This document shows, piece by piece, positions 1-11,445 of a DNA stretch of 64,000 nt. The translations under genes were made by a program, and so were the position numbers. The stretch lies in assembly GCA_022495005.1 (NCBI GenBank), contig JAGYXB010000569.1, forward strand, positions 1-64,000. The letters run 5' to 3'. The notes beneath the pieces were generated by a model. That model ran no database searches. It worked only from the letters and a program-made list of their open reading frames with translations, and was not told where the DNA came from. The stretch is from Rhyacophila brunnea. Lineage: Eukaryota; Arthropoda; Insecta; Trichoptera; Rhyacophilidae. Numbering within the stretch: the first letter of the stretch is position 1; each line of letters begins with the position of its first letter.

Positions 1-629
1 AAAATATTATTGAATTTTAATTCTTGGGCACATTTTGTTCCACTCCGTTACCCTATGTCTATAATGGCTGAGCATTTTTCTTTTAGTATTTGAAAAAACC
101 AATCAATATTCGTTCTGCTATTTTTTTAAAGACAGTAATTACTTTTACTAAATTTTATTGGAAAAATACATAAGTTTCGTTATTTAATAATCAAATGAAA
201 AATAATTAACGTTCAACTTTTTTTGGGACATTTTCGGAATGGAACGAAATGGTAACGGAATGTAATTTGTAAAGCTAAAGTTACATGTTACCATAAAATC
301 AAATTTTTGTTTTATGAAATTTATTTGAATTTTTTGATAGTCAGATATAAATATTCAACGTGCGTCACAATAACAAAACAAATCAAACTTAGTCACTAAA
401 ATAGACATATTTTATAATAAATTTCACAATACTAGTAAAATAAGGTAGGTAATAATTTTGACACACTATACATTACCATAACTTTTATTTGGCATTTATA
501 TTATTTGTAACTCAGATCAAAAATATTTTAAAGCAAATTAACAATATATGAAAAAAATGAAATCAGCAAGGGATTGGGACGCGAGTTCCTAGCGCGGCAC
601 GGAGTATATATAACTTTTACGAAAATAAT
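1..629. other. AT-rich non-coding arm
   Basis: No gene seen. The segment holds the words GGGACAT and GGTAACGGAATG near 226-265 and TCCACTCCGTTACC near 40-53. The same kind of words cluster again between about 18960 and 20580, which suggests relics of one repeat family at both places, but I could not define ends. Confidence 0.4.
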
Positions 630-631
630 TA

Positions 632-1201
632 CAGTCAAACTCGGTTATTACGATCTCGGACATAGCGAGATCTCGGATGTAATAAGGAAACATTTGTTGA
701 CATTTGGTTTTTGATTTTCGCAATACATTTAATTTATTCACTGTTATAACGAGCAACTTATCGGATATACCGAGCTAAAACACTGTTAATGTGTCGATCG
801 TTTAAAAACATTTATACCCTAAGCAATAAAATCCGATTGGACAGGATGCCGCCGGGGTCGAATTACGATTATGACACTAGTAAAGTGTCTAAGTACCTAC
901 CTTATTGGTGTTTCGCCGACGATAATAAAAAAGTATCCACGCATATGGTTGAAAAATCCAAGGTTTGTGAAGTCCGTAGGTACCTACCAGCGTTCATTAT
1001 AATAAACAACTTATTTTGTAGTTTATGAATGCCATGCTTGTTTCGGGGATTTTTACGATGGTTTCCAGATTTTTTATTTTCGACTTTTTGTGTTATGTGA
1101 CATGCTCATTTAAAAATACCTATTATCTGATATAACGAGTAACGCTTATAACAAGCATATTCAGTCGGTCCCATCTTCCTCGTAATAACCAAGTTCGACT
1201 G
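632..1201. mobile_element. pogo/Tigger-like MITE (non-autonomous Tc1/mariner superfamily)
   Basis: A 570-bp segment is bounded by imperfect terminal inverted repeats that begin CAGTCAAACTCGG on the left and CAGTCGAACTTGG on the complement of the right end, both running on into TTATTACGA. It is flanked by TA dinucleotides at 630-631 and 1202-1203, the usual target duplication of Tc1/mariner elements. Inside, words of the type TATAACGAG recur near both ends. No transposase is encoded; the 79-codon open frame at 789-1028 has no recognisable motif. The pogo/Tigger assignment rests on the TIR style and the TA target. Confidence 0.75.
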
Positions 1202-1203
1202 TA

Positions 1204-2497
1204 TGTTGTCTAGAAATTGATTTGTATTCATCAACATAAAATGTAGCTATACAGGTTGATTGTAATCAAGACGTACTTTTCTGACATTTCGCGAATACCT
1301 ACAGTTCCAGGTATTAAATCTAATAGGGTACACATTTCTGTTAAACGTGACAAAAAAATACTTTTTCATACATTTTTATAAATTTCTATGCCTAAAATGT
1401 ATGGAGAAGTTTTAAAATTTTGGTGGCGTATAACAGAAAGAGTATGACAGAGCCAGTGCCTGTCTCGCAATTATTTCAGTCTGGTATTTTTTCTTTTCCC
1501 AATGTTGTTTTTTTTATCTCTCCATACTTTTATCTGCGCTAGTTTTGCGTATTCAGACATAGGTATCACATACTTTTTTAATCTTGGGCTTAATTCTTTT
1601 TAAATATTTTTTTTATATTCGTCATATTTTGCTGAATCGCGTTTTAATCTCTTCCTATAAATTCTCATTTTCTGAGCAAGAGTGAGCGGCATCTAAAAAA
1701 TGAATTGGTACAACTAAATAAAAAAAAAAACATTTTTAAAGAGAAAATAATGCATATCTATTATATCGACGGCCCCAGGAAAAACCGGTGTAAGTCTAAA
1801 ATCACAAATGTTCAGGAGAGCGAAAAAACTAAAATATTTACGCTATTAAATTCATAATATAAAATGAGTGAGTTTTTTCTAATTTTATTTAAGTAAATCA
1901 GATAGACCATTTTATGGTCTATATTTCTATCAAAATTTAATGGTGATTAATTGATTACCAGCTAAGATAATGACCAAAAATCGTTTTTATTTGGAATAAT
2001 ATTACGCGCTTGATGTTTTGACTCGGTTCAACATGCTTTTGCGCGGACAAAATAGATCACTGACTCCGCACAGCAGACTTATATTCTGGTATAGAACGGT
2101 TTTTTACGTCGCGTTTTTCTTACTCTATACGATTTTATTAAACACAACCATAGTTATCGTGCTCTTGTACGGAACAACCATTATAGCGCATTATTTAGCT
2201 CGAAATAGGACAGCGTGAATACAAAATAATGACAAAGAGTAAGGAGACATATTGACATACAGTTTTTTTGTACGAAGTTTTTATTACAGAAAAGTATCTA
2301 AGTATGATAATTTTTAAAAAATCAAAAAAAAATGTAAATTATTTTAGTTATTTATATAAATATTGTTAATATGTACAATAAGTAATATAAATTATTCAGA
2401 AAAATAGTAATTATGGAAGGATAAAAAAAGTTATGTAAGAAATTAAAATATAACGCAAGTAACTACGAGAGAGAAAAAATGTTTATTTTTATACATA
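1204..2497. other. non-coding, nothing recognised
   Basis: AT-rich sequence. The 66-codon open frame at 2018-2218 encodes a hydrophobic stretch near residues 24-60 but lacks codon or homology support, so I do not call it a gene. Confidence 0.4.
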
Positions 2498-2995
2498 ATA
2501 ACATAATTTACATTAAAATATGGAAAAAACAATCATAATTTTAATAAATATTTTATGTTAATACAAATAAATCACATTTTATTGGATTATTGATAACACA
2601 ATTTATATTAAAAATATGGAAAGAACAATCATAATGTCAATAATTATTTTATGCTCATACAAATAAATCACATTTTATTGGATTATTGATAACACAATTT
2701 ACATTATAAATATGGAAAGAACAATCGTAATGTTAATAATTATTTTATATTAATACAAATAAATCACATTTTATACATTTTATTGGATTATTGATAACAC
2801 AATTTATATTAAAATATGGAAAGAACAATCATATTGTTAATAATTATTTTATGTTAATACAAATAAATCACATTTAATTAATTTTATTGGATTATTGATA
2901 ACACAATTTAAATTAAAAATATGGAAAGAACAATCATAATGTTATTAATTATTTTATGCTAATACAAATATCTCACATTTTATTACTTTTATTGG
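2498..2995. repeat. tandem array, five units of about 95-106 bp
   Basis: Units start at about 2498, 2593, 2699, 2794 and 2898. Each begins ATAACA(C/T)AATTTA, contains ATATGGAAAGAACAATC in the middle and ends TTATTGGATTATTG. Units 3 and 4 carry roughly 10-bp additions near the end. The last unit runs into the end of the interrupted host-like gene (2954-3389). Confidence 0.9.
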
Positions 2996-3389
2996 ATAGT
3001 TTATACACCAATCGACTATTTTTCCTGCCTTCGAAATATATGTGGAGCCAGTATTGATTGATGTTTTCAAAAAAAAAATTTTCCAATTAATTTCTTGTCG
3101 TCTTCTCTTTGCACCTTTAGATGGAGAATACGTTGATCGTACATCATTTTCATCATGTGTAGTCGAATTGGGATTATTTGGTTTTTCATTTGTCAAGGTA
3201 TCATTGTCCATTATGATTTCTGGAATGGCGATTATGTCATTACAATGCACTGAAGTGGACGGAATCGCAATATCTTGATAATCATTGCGGTATGTTTGTA
3301 TTGAATCAGTTTGCGGTTTCGATATTTCATCCATTAAGTAATCCAAAACTTCAGGAGATGCGCATTTGATGTAAACGAAATTATACTGG
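2954..3389 (-). pseudogene. 3' part of a spliced host-like gene split by a Gypsy insertion
   Basis: An open frame of about 145 codons reads leftwards from the outer edge of the Gypsy 3' LTR. The first 16-17 residues of the longer open frame that starts at 3439 are LTR sequence and do not belong to it. It begins QYNFVYIKCASPEV and is acidic and Asn/Ser-rich. It ends in a basic block (KGAKRRR) followed by a W-K-x(4)-L-K pattern, then STYISKAGKIV. From memory, this basic/W/GK pattern resembles a widespread, uncharacterised insect protein family that amplifies in genomes; I could not search. The 5' exons lie beyond the transposon at 15571-16842. Joining across the target duplication puts the upstream exon one base out of phase with this frame, so the copy is probably dead. 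A GT-containing donor candidate follows the GKIVDW codons, so more exons may once have followed. Confidence 0.5.
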
Positions 3390-5739
3390 TGTAGGCCTCC
3401 GAATCCTCGGCTAGCTCCGGGCCTGGAGTGGAGGTACATTCAGATTGTAGGAAGAACAGGTAGGCACTATGTCTAGTCCAATAAAAGAACTTTTTACGAT
3501 ATTAAAACAATTTATTAGGTTCCGCGTCCACAAAGGTCACAAAGTTCAAATTGTCTAAGTCCGAAACCACAAAATTATTAAAAAGTCTTATTTAAGATAT
3601 AACACTAATTACATAACTAACACAATTATTATTCAGTTATTTGAGAATTAATCTATTTTTATCCGTAAGCGAGATTGCGCGAACACGGGGCACCGCGATA
3701 AAAGGTTGGGGACCGGGTCCGGTAATGAAAAGATAAACTCGCGAATAAAACGACTAAGTCGCTGGGTGACACTTCACTCCTATCTGTCAAAGTGACAGTA
3801 GGTAGAGAGGTAGGTATCTGCCTGTAGGTATCAGGACCTGGGCGAGTACCTCCTCACAAGTCCTGGCGACTTGTATGTGAAAATGTAGAGAAAATTACGC
3901 CGCTGACCTTCGCAGGTTCAGGGTCGTAAATGCGGGCGTCGACTGATATAGAAATTAAAAATAGGGGGTTTATATGCAAATCTGGCCGATTTCATCCCTT
4001 AGCTCAACGTTTTTCGGGTGACAAAATTAATTAACGGTTTCCTTACGAGAGTGGCGGAAATTGTGCAATGACTAATTACCCGCGACATCTACGTAAGGGC
4101 CGACTAAGTAAAATTATGGGCGCGAGTCGACGCTCGCCAGTGGGCGGCGTCGCTCACGCGTCACGTACGTACTTCGAGTACCTGTCAGTACCGAGAGCGC
4201 GTAATTGATGAAGCAGTACCGCATTGTTTCTGGGCCAGCCCCACGAAAAACGCACCTACGAAGGCGTGCGCGGCATCGACGGATTTGTGGTTGAATTACC
4301 TATCGATACAGCACACCCCCCGCGTGGTGGCGCTCTTCATGGCTGAGGGAGGGGCGTTCCCGCGGCGGCCGGCTTTACGGGCCCTAGCGGCGCGAAGGGA
4401 CCTTTCACTCAGAAACAAGAGTACTACAAAGTTAGCCTGGATGATAAGGCGTCATATGCCAGTGGTTAACTGGGCATATTTGTGGCACCAGGCCTTCGAC
4501 AGCGCATACCAATCCTTCGGCCAACTACCGTTGGGGGGCTCAACTTTGAGGCGTCCTGACGGCCTGAATACCTACTTGACGTTGGTCTAAGAATATGAAC
4601 TCGGTAGATTGGTAATTTAACTACAAAATAAAAGCTTAATATAAAACAATATCAAGCGGGGAAGTTACTTGATTCTAATATATAAACGTATTGGTCGCGC
4701 AATCTTTCTCACATTAACAACTAATATAGCTCGGTGTCGCCACGGGCACATACTTACGACTAGTTGACGGATGTCATTCCGTCAACCAAACATATAGGCA
4801 GTAATAATTGCTTAGTACATACTCATACCTCACCGATCAAAGATTTCCCGCACTTTATTCCAGTACGTGGTCTCCTTGATCGACCAAAATCATTGATCCG
4901 ATTCTCCCGTCGCGCGTGAGCGTGACGCCGTCATACACGCGAGCGAGAGGGGCTCTGTCACTGCAAAGCGAGCAAATTTGTATCTCGAAATCGGTTTCTA
5001 CACATACGACAGAGACGCCGTCGTATGTGCGAGCAGGAAAGCTGCCAGAATACCGATTCGGAAACGCCGCGCGCGGAACGACCGCGGATATTAATAATCG
5101 AAATTGAAATGAAAATTAATTACGCGGGATCGTGATTATAATCGGATCGATGATTGCCTAAGTGTTGCTACGCTTTGTGATTGCACATACGTGCAAAAGG
5201 GAGCCTTCGCAACAGGCCTATGAGCATATATTAACAATTACTGTGCCGTGTACGTGCGTCGCGTAGCGACATCGATCTATATGCACTTATCACTACGTAC
5301 ATCTTAACTATCTAATTACATACCCTCAACGCCCATCCATAAGTCCCCCTTTATTACTATTTAATCCTTTGCCTTACATATGAATATTTTACAATTTACA
5401 CTATACATTATTATTACAACAAATCATATTTAATTTAATTACCCTTTACCATATTTGACAACAAAACAAAAATTTAATCTTATACTATATTACCTATTAC
5501 CTATTATTTACATGGTCTGTGGCGACCGACTTAACCATCCACAGTTCACTCTGAGAAGCCGTGGGGCCTGTCAGAGCAAACTGCGGGACTTAACATGTGA
5601 AATATTTTGTTCAGCTTTGCCAAGGGTCGTCATCATTTCATCGGTGGCGCATTGACTACCAGGGTCAGACCGAGCGGCTGGGTGGCACTACTCCTTATGG
5701 GAGCGCCCCCCTCAGGGGCGGAAAAACCTGTCGGTGACA
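3390..5739 (-). repeat. 3' LTR of the Gypsy element
   Basis: Matches 13221-15570 along its full 2350 bp. On the plus strand it starts TGTAGGCCTCCG and ends CCTGTCGGTGACA. It contains a perfect 9-bp stem with a 6-nt loop at 4763-4786 (GTTGACGGA / TCCGTCAAC), kept in the other LTR. Differences between the two LTRs are concentrated between about 4130 and 4660. Confidence 0.95.
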
Positions 5740-5763
5740 AATCCCCCCAACCAAAGCAAAACC
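5740..5763 (-). promoter_or_regulatory. polypurine tract for plus-strand priming
   Basis: Read on the minus strand, the bases directly before the 3' LTR are GGTTGGGGGGATT, a purine-rich run with six G. This is the expected place and composition of a polypurine tract. Confidence 0.7.
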
Positions 5764-6591
5764 ACCGCCAGGATCTGACCTCAATTAGCCACCGGCCCCC
5801 TTGGCTCCGCCTCACAAGACAAAACAATACATGCACAAGACAAACAAACAATTATCAACGTAAAAAAAAATATCTAAAATAATTATAACCACTACGGCAT
5901 GCACATGACAAGGAAAGGGTAATTATTATTTATTTATTGGCCCAGAGTCGGGTACAAGAATATAGAAAAAAAAAAAAAACGAAATTTTATATAAGGCAAA
6001 AATTGGGATTTTAAGTAATACATTCCCGGGCTGCTGGTGACGAAATAGTCTGCCTGTCACCCTCCTGACGTGGAGTGTTTACTAGGACAAGGTCTTAAGA
6101 AAGTACCTTTCCACCAGTCCATCGTCAGGGGTGGGTGTACAGGTTTCCCGGTGTGAGCCAGGCAGCCCGTTCTGGGACTTGCAGAATCATACGCCAGGGA
6201 GATTCCCCCGGTCGTATCCTCGACGTCGCTGGTACATACATGGTATTTTTTTTTATTTACAACAAGAGACAAAATTTACATGCGCAATATATTAGTATAG
6301 AAAAAACAAAACAAACAACAAAAAAAGAAAAAATATCGCCGTTCCGTCTACTCCATTTCGACGCGGTGGAACCCAACTCATACCCGTGTGAGTACTCCGC
6401 TACCCTGGGCCTCTGTCCCATCTATGCGCGCGGCGTCTTTGCTGTCACGTCACGTAAGGGCCTTCTGTTTGAGAGCTTTATTGGGCTAAGGCGTGCACTC
6501 CTTTGACCCACAGCTAGTTGCCTCACGTGCGTGACTCTTCTTGCGCGCATCCGGATAGCGGTAGTAAACAACGACGTATAGTTCTGGGCTC
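5764..6591 (-). other. 3' untranslated segment between pol and the 3' LTR
   Basis: About 830 bp with no env-like frame. It has a poly-A/poly-T patch near 5964-5980 (14 A on the plus strand) and another T-rich patch near 6245. The frames that cross it are short and carry no motif I recognise. Confidence 0.6.
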
Positions 6592-9500
6592 CTACCGTAC
6601 GTCTTCGGACGCCGGTAGAACGGACCCTTTTTGGCGCCGTTTCCCCGTGCGTCCCGCCAAACGGAACTTTCGTCTGGGAGGCCTTGTCCTGAAAGGTGTG
6701 TCGTCTAGGACGTCCTCTAACACACTCTTCCGGTATTCAAGGCCCCCGCTGACGCCGGGCACCGTAGTGCGGCCGTCAGTCTCGGGGTTTTCTGGAGACG
6801 CCCGTCCTGGTGACGTGCGTACCCCTGTATCGTCCTCCAACTCCCACGGGCGATACTCCCCTGATGGCGCGGGGTCGATTGTATGAACCCCGCCATCCAC
6901 TCCTTGGGTTTCCCCAATCTCGTCTTCCGTTTCGGAGTCATAGTTGACTCCTTCTTCCGCCGTTGGGATGCTTGACGGTCCGACCGGTTCGGTACCGTCA
7001 CCCAAGCTCGCGGAAGTGACGTCCGGTGGCGCTGGGGGCGTCACCGAATCGTCTGCCCCCTCGTCAGTTACCTCGGCCCCCGTGGCCACAGGAGGTAGGT
7101 AACGTCGGAGTTGATCGACGTGGAATTTATAGGGCCTGCCACGTCGATTTACAAAGTATTGAGCGCGTCCGACTTTCATCAATATAGTGTGCGGACCACT
7201 CCACTTTGCATCTAGGCCGGCGCATGCGCCTGGCCTCTTCTTCGGGTGTTCCTTCGTGTACACCTGGTCACCTGTCTCGAACGTCAGCGGACCGGTGGTC
7301 GGCTCGGTACCTCGCCTTCTGAAGTACGCCGCTTGGTTGGCCGATACCGCCGCGTTCATCTCTTCCCTATCTAACCGGACCTCATCGTCGAGTTCTGTCC
7401 GCAGTGGGTTGCTGAAGTGTCCCGGTCGGCAGATCGGGAACCCCCATAGCACTTCCGCGGGTGAAAACCCAGTCGCGGCGTTCCTCCGGCATCGGAGATC
7501 ATACATGATGTCTGGAACGTGCAGATCCCATTTGTCATGGTCATCGCTCGCTAGACGGACACGGAGACCCTTTTTGATCTCCTGGTTTCGGCGTTCGGTG
7601 GGGTTACAGCGCGGCATATAAATCGCCGTTGTCCAATGTTTAATACCCCATTTTTCCAAAGCCATACGCCACCTGGGATGATCAAATTGAGTCCCGTTAT
7701 CCGTCAAAATCGCTCGCGGATAACCATAACGTTTCAGGATCTGATTTTCCACATATGGTAAGATCGCCGACACCGTCGCGGATCGCATCACGAAGGCTTC
7801 CACCCATCGGGAGAACATATCAGTCATCACAAGTAAGTACTTGTTGCGACGACTGGTCGTTGGGTATGGTCCCATCAAATCTAACGCCAGGATCTCCCAT
7901 GGCCTCACCGCTTCCATATGCGACGTCTGAGGTGCCGGAGGTTGCGGGGCAGCCCTCTTCCGAGTGGCGCACACCTCGCAACTACGGACGTGTCTTTCGA
8001 CGTCACGCCGTCTCTTCTTCCAGTGATACCACTCCCTGATAGAGCGGTCGGTTTCCGCGGCACCTGGATGCCCGCTCTGGTCGTGGTATACCCTCATTAC
8101 ATCCTCCCTTGTGCCGGCTGGTACGACTAGCTGCGGATCCATCCGACTGCTAATCCTTACCAGCATTCCGTCTCTTACGGCTAGTCCGGCGGGTCGTCTT
8201 CCCGCATTATCGGGAGAATTGAAAAGCGCGACTGTCGCCATAATGCGTGGGTCGGTCTTCTGCTTCTCAATTACTTCCTCCCGGATGTTTACCATGATAA
8301 GCAACATCGCCGTAGCTTCCGGTCGTCTCGTCGGTGCTTCAATACGGGCGCATTCCTCTTCCGGACTAAGAGTTGCACCCGCTGGTCCTTGCGGAAATCT
8401 CGAGAGGTGATCCGCTAAGTGGTTCTCACTGCCGGGGCAGTGTTCTGTCTCGAAATTGTATTCCGAGAGCAGAATCGCCCACCTAGCGAGTTTACCCTTC
8501 TGGTTCTTGGCGGTGTTCAACCACGTCAACGCCTGGTTGTCCGTTATCAATTTGAACTTCCTGTCTTCCAAGTAGCCGCGGTATTTGGTTATACCCCATA
8601 CGGCGGCCATGGCTTCCAGTTCGTTAATATGATAACGAGCTTCCGTTTCGTTGACGCGCTTGCTCGCGTAGGAGATGACATCGCGCCCGCCATCGTCCCG
8701 TGGTTGGAACAATACGGCCGCGATGCCATGCCCACTGGCGTCCGTCTGGAGGCAGAAGGGCCTCTCAAAATCGGGTCTAGCCAATCTCAAAGGCTGCTTT
8801 AAAGCGTCCTTTATTCGACGAAAGGCGACCTCCGCTTCGTCTCCCCATTGAAATCGCACAGTTGAGCGAAGTAGTTTCGTCAGAGGCACCGCCATCTCAG
8901 CAAAATGCGGCACGTATTCTCTGAGCCAGTTACACAGGCCCAGAAAAGCGCGCACATCTCGCCTCGTTTTTGGCACCGCAGCCGATTCCACTTCGGCAAG
9001 GTGGTGTTCCTGGGGCTCATTACCCGTCTCCGTGATATGGTGTCCCAGGTAATCCACAGCCTGCCTCCCAATCTGGCATTTCTTTGGGGCGACTCGCAAT
9101 TCGTGGAATTGCAGTCTTTCGAACACGAGCCTCAAATGCTGCGCGTGTTCTTCCCAGTTGCGACTATAGACAATTATGTCGTCGAGGTAGACGAGACAGA
9201 TCTTGTTGACCAAACCGATCAGGACCTCCTGCGACATCAACCGCTGAAAAGCTCCCACAGCCTGCTTCAACCCAAAAGGGAGAACACGAAACTGGTAGCA
9301 ACCTCCATCCGCTGTCGCAAAGGCCGTCAAGGGTTTGGTTTCCGGGTGCAACTTGAGCTGCCAGTAACCATGGCGGAGATCCAGCGAACTGAATACCTTA
9401 GCGGTTCCTAGGTCCTTCAAGGTTTCTAGGATTAACGGTAGCGTGGTCGCCTCATCCTCCGTCTGCGAATTCAGCCGCCGATAATCCACACAAAACCTTG

Positions 9501-11445
9501 TGGACCCGTCCTTCTTCGGTACCAGTACCACTGGGCTCAGATATGGACTGGAGCTCGGTTCAATTACCCCGTCTGCCATCATCTGCTCGACGTCTTCTTG
9601 AATTTGTCGCTTCTTTTCTTCCGACTGACGGAAGGGACCAAGACGGAACGGAGTAGGGTTCTTCAGGAAGACCCTCACTTCCGTTGTACGACACAAGGGA
9701 CCGGTCTCTGCGAAACGGTCCGCGAAGTCCTCCAAGACTTTCGTCAAGGCGATGCGGGCCGAATCGGGAATTCCGGGCGCTAGTTCCGCGGTCTGGATCG
9801 GACCCCCCGGTAAGGGCTTCCGAAGCGTCCTGCTATATAGCGTCTGTCGCAGGTCGTCACCATAGTGGATGCAGCGGCGCTTCATATCCACCACTGCCTG
9901 CTGCGCCTCCAGCCAGTCCAGTCCCATCAAAAATGGGACATGTAGGTTTCTGACCAGAAGGGCCTGCACCACTATCGGGCTATCCCTAAGGTAGCCCTTT
10001 ACGGTAACGACCCCTTCGGTACGCAGCGATCCGCCCCCGGCCGTTACTAACGTTTGCGGTTTCGCGCACGGCACTATTTTATGGGGATACAGATCGCTAC
10101 GCAGCAAAGTGTGCGTAGCTCCCGTGTCAATGACGGCTTCATACTCCCGTTCATTTCCTTCGATGCGGAAGGGTAGTGTGAGGAGGTGCCCTCCCTTTAA
10201 TTCGGGAGTGGCCCCCCAGACACTATAAACCCCCGCTGAAGCCTCGTCGTCGACTACGGTGGCGTTCCGCACTGCTGACTCGCCATCGAATAGCTCCCCT
10301 TCCACGTCGGTACGATTATTTACACTAATAACACTATTTATATCACATATTTTATTTACATCACTAACATTATTAGACACATTCACATTATTTACATTTA
10401 CACTAGTTAATTCACACTTATTATAATACACATCATTAATTACAACACATTTTACACAATTTATTCCACACTTTTCGTCGTCATTCGCACACCTACCGAT
10501 GGGTGCCGCGATGTCCGAATCGAGCGGTGTGGAGGCAGTAACGGATGGTTCGGCATTTATTCTACTACTATGCATGGGGTTATTATATACAATGTTATTT
10601 TTACTGAATTTAGTTTTTAGTCGGCCAGCCTCAGCCTTGCAAGTTTTAGTGCGGGTTAAACAAGGGTTGCCAGAATCGGCGCTATAATTACTGGGGTTAA
10701 ACAACACAAAGGGGCCGTCGTCAACTTTGACGCGACCCGAGCTACTTGCCGTTCCGGTCGAGCTCTGGTTGGCTCGTGTAGTGCTGGAGTCTCGCCGGCC
10801 GCGTTCGCTCGGGATGGGCATACGATACTTACCGTGCCCATCGTCCCACCTTGTGCTGTTAACATATCCTAATCCTAATAAAGCGGTCTTATTATAAAAA
10901 TATACAGTGTCGATGTGGCCATCATCGTGACCAGGGGGCAATGCCTCCCACTGGTCAGACCCGAAGGTCTTGGGGTTCGGGCTTCTTACGGCTCGAACCA
11001 GATGGCCCATGGTTCCAGGGCTGGCATCCGACGCGTTCACTTCAGCCCCCACATGTACGTCGCCCGCACCTGGTAGTGGCGTGCTCACATGTGTAGGGGC
11101 ATAATTGACATTTGTTCGCGCGTCCCTCCGGGCCACTGGAACAACAACATGTTTATGGTTTATACACAAATTAATAGTACCGCGACCAGATTCGGTCTTG
11201 TGCGGTATCTTAGCAATTGAATTGTCTTTTGACTTAAACACCTTAGCTTTCGCTGTCCTAATACTATTAATTACACCGGCACGGTTATTGTTTATCACCG
11301 CCAGTGTTTGCAAGTCGCGAGCAATGTCTTGCGTAGGCGTATGGTGGTCGTCCTTACACTTGACACTGCTCACTTTTCGTCGGGGCCCGTCGGACCGACG
11401 TCCTTCTTGGAGCCGACAATGGGTCGCCGGCGTCGGGGTGCGTCC
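6592..11445 (-). CDS. pol: Pol polyprotein: protease, reverse transcriptase, RNase H, integrase
   Basis: The open frame follows the gag stop without a break. There is no ATG near its start and the first usable alternative codon is a GTG at 11373, from which I number residues (1593 in all). Residues 1-400 are a long linker with an Asn/Val-rich stretch near 311-355. Aspartic protease: DTGA at 416-419. RT: about 570-750, with VDYRRLN near 629 and the catalytic YLDD at 729-732. RNase H: TDAS from 877 to about 990. Integrase: zinc finger H1097/H1102/C1132/C1135, catalytic D1165, D1225, E1260, then a GPY/F-like module (KWSGPHT near 1390). The acidic, Pro/Thr-rich tail of about 160 residues has no chromodomain. 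It copies the element's RNA and inserts the DNA. All catalytic residues are present, so it looks competent if it is translated. Confidence 0.93.
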   Translation of the reverse strand, partial: GRTPTPATHCRLQEGRRSDGPRRKVSSVKCKDDHHTPTQDIARDLQTLAVINNNRAGVINSIRTAKAKVFKSKDNSIAKIPHKTESGRGTINLCINHKHVVVPVARRDARTNVNYAPTHVSTPLPGAGDVHVGAEVNASDASPGTMGHLVRAVRSPNPKTFGSDQWEALPPGHDDGHIDTVYFYNKTALLGLGYVNSTRWDDGHGKYRMPIPSERGRRDSSTTRANQSSTGTASSSGRVKVDDGPFVLFNPSNYSADSGNPCLTRTKTCKAEAGRLKTKFSKNNIVYNNPMHSSRINAEPSVTASTPLDSDIAAPIGRCANDDEKCGINCVKCVVINDVYYNKCELTSVNVNNVNVSNNVSDVNKICDINSVISVNNRTDVEGELFDGESAVRNATVVDDEASAGVYSVWGATPELKGGHLLTLPFRIEGNEREYEAVIDTGATHTLLRSDLYPHKIVPCAKPQTLVTAGGGSLRTEGVVTVKGYLRDSPIVVQALLVRNLHVPFLMGLDWLEAQQAVVDMKRRCIHYGDDLRQTLYSRTLRKPLPGGPIQTAELAPGIPDSARIALTKVLEDFADRFAETGPLCRTTEVRVFLKNPTPFRLGPFRQSEEKKRQIQEDVEQMMADGVIEPSSSPYLSPVVLVPKKDGSTRFCVDYRRLNSQTEDEATTLPLILETLKDLGTAKVFSSLDLRHGYWQLKLHPETKPLTAFATADGGCYQFRVLPFGLKQAVGAFQRLMSQEVLIGLVNKICLVYLDDIIVYSRNWEEHAQHLRLVFERLQFHELRVAPKKCQIGRQAVDYLGHHITETGNEPQEHHLAEVESAAVPKTRRDVRAFLGLCNWLREYVPHFAEMAVPLTKLLRSTVRFQWGDEAEVAFRRIKDALKQPLRLARPDFERPFCLQTDASGHGIAAVLFQPRDDGGRDVISYASKRVNETEARYHINELEAMAAVWGITKYRGYLEDRKFKLITDNQALTWLNTAKNQKGKLARWAILLSEYNFETEHCPGSENHLADHLSRFPQGPAGATLSPEEECARIEAPTRRPEATAMLLIMVNIREEVIEKQKTDPRIMATVALFNSPDNAGRRPAGLAVRDGMLVRISSRMDPQLVVPAGTREDVMRVYHDQSGHPGAAETDRSIREWYHWKKRRRDVERHVRSCEVCATRKRAAPQPPAPQTSHMEAVRPWEILALDLMGPYPTTSRRNKYLLVMTDMFSRWVEAFVMRSATVSAILPYVENQILKRYGYPRAILTDNGTQFDHPRWRMALEKWGIKHWTTAIYMPRCNPTERRNQEIKKGLRVRLASDDHDKWDLHVPDIMYDLRCRRNAATGFSPAEVLWGFPICRPGHFSNPLRTELDDEVRLDREEMNAAVSANQAAYFRRRGTEPTTGPLTFETGDQVYTKEHPKKRPGACAGLDAKWSGPHTILMKVGRAQYFVNRRGRPYKFHVDQLRRYLPPVATGAEVTDEGADDSVTPPAPPDVTSASLGDGTEPVGPSSIPTAEEGVNYDSETEDEIGETQGVDGGVHTIDPAPSGEYRPWELEDDTGVRTSPGRASPENPETDGRTTVPGVSGGLEYRKSVLEDVLDDTPFRTRPPRRKFRLAGRTGKRRQKGSVLPASEDVR

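Noticed and set aside
4285..4590. About 100-codon plus-strand frame found in both Gypsy LTRs (also 14122-14421)
   Set aside because: It starts at TTG, runs antisense to the element, and most differences between the two copies change the amino acid, so nothing indicates that the protein is kept.
8905..9411. Several 100-170-codon plus-strand frames inside the pol and gag regions
   Set aside because: They are shadows of the GC-rich minus-strand coding frame and contain no motif.
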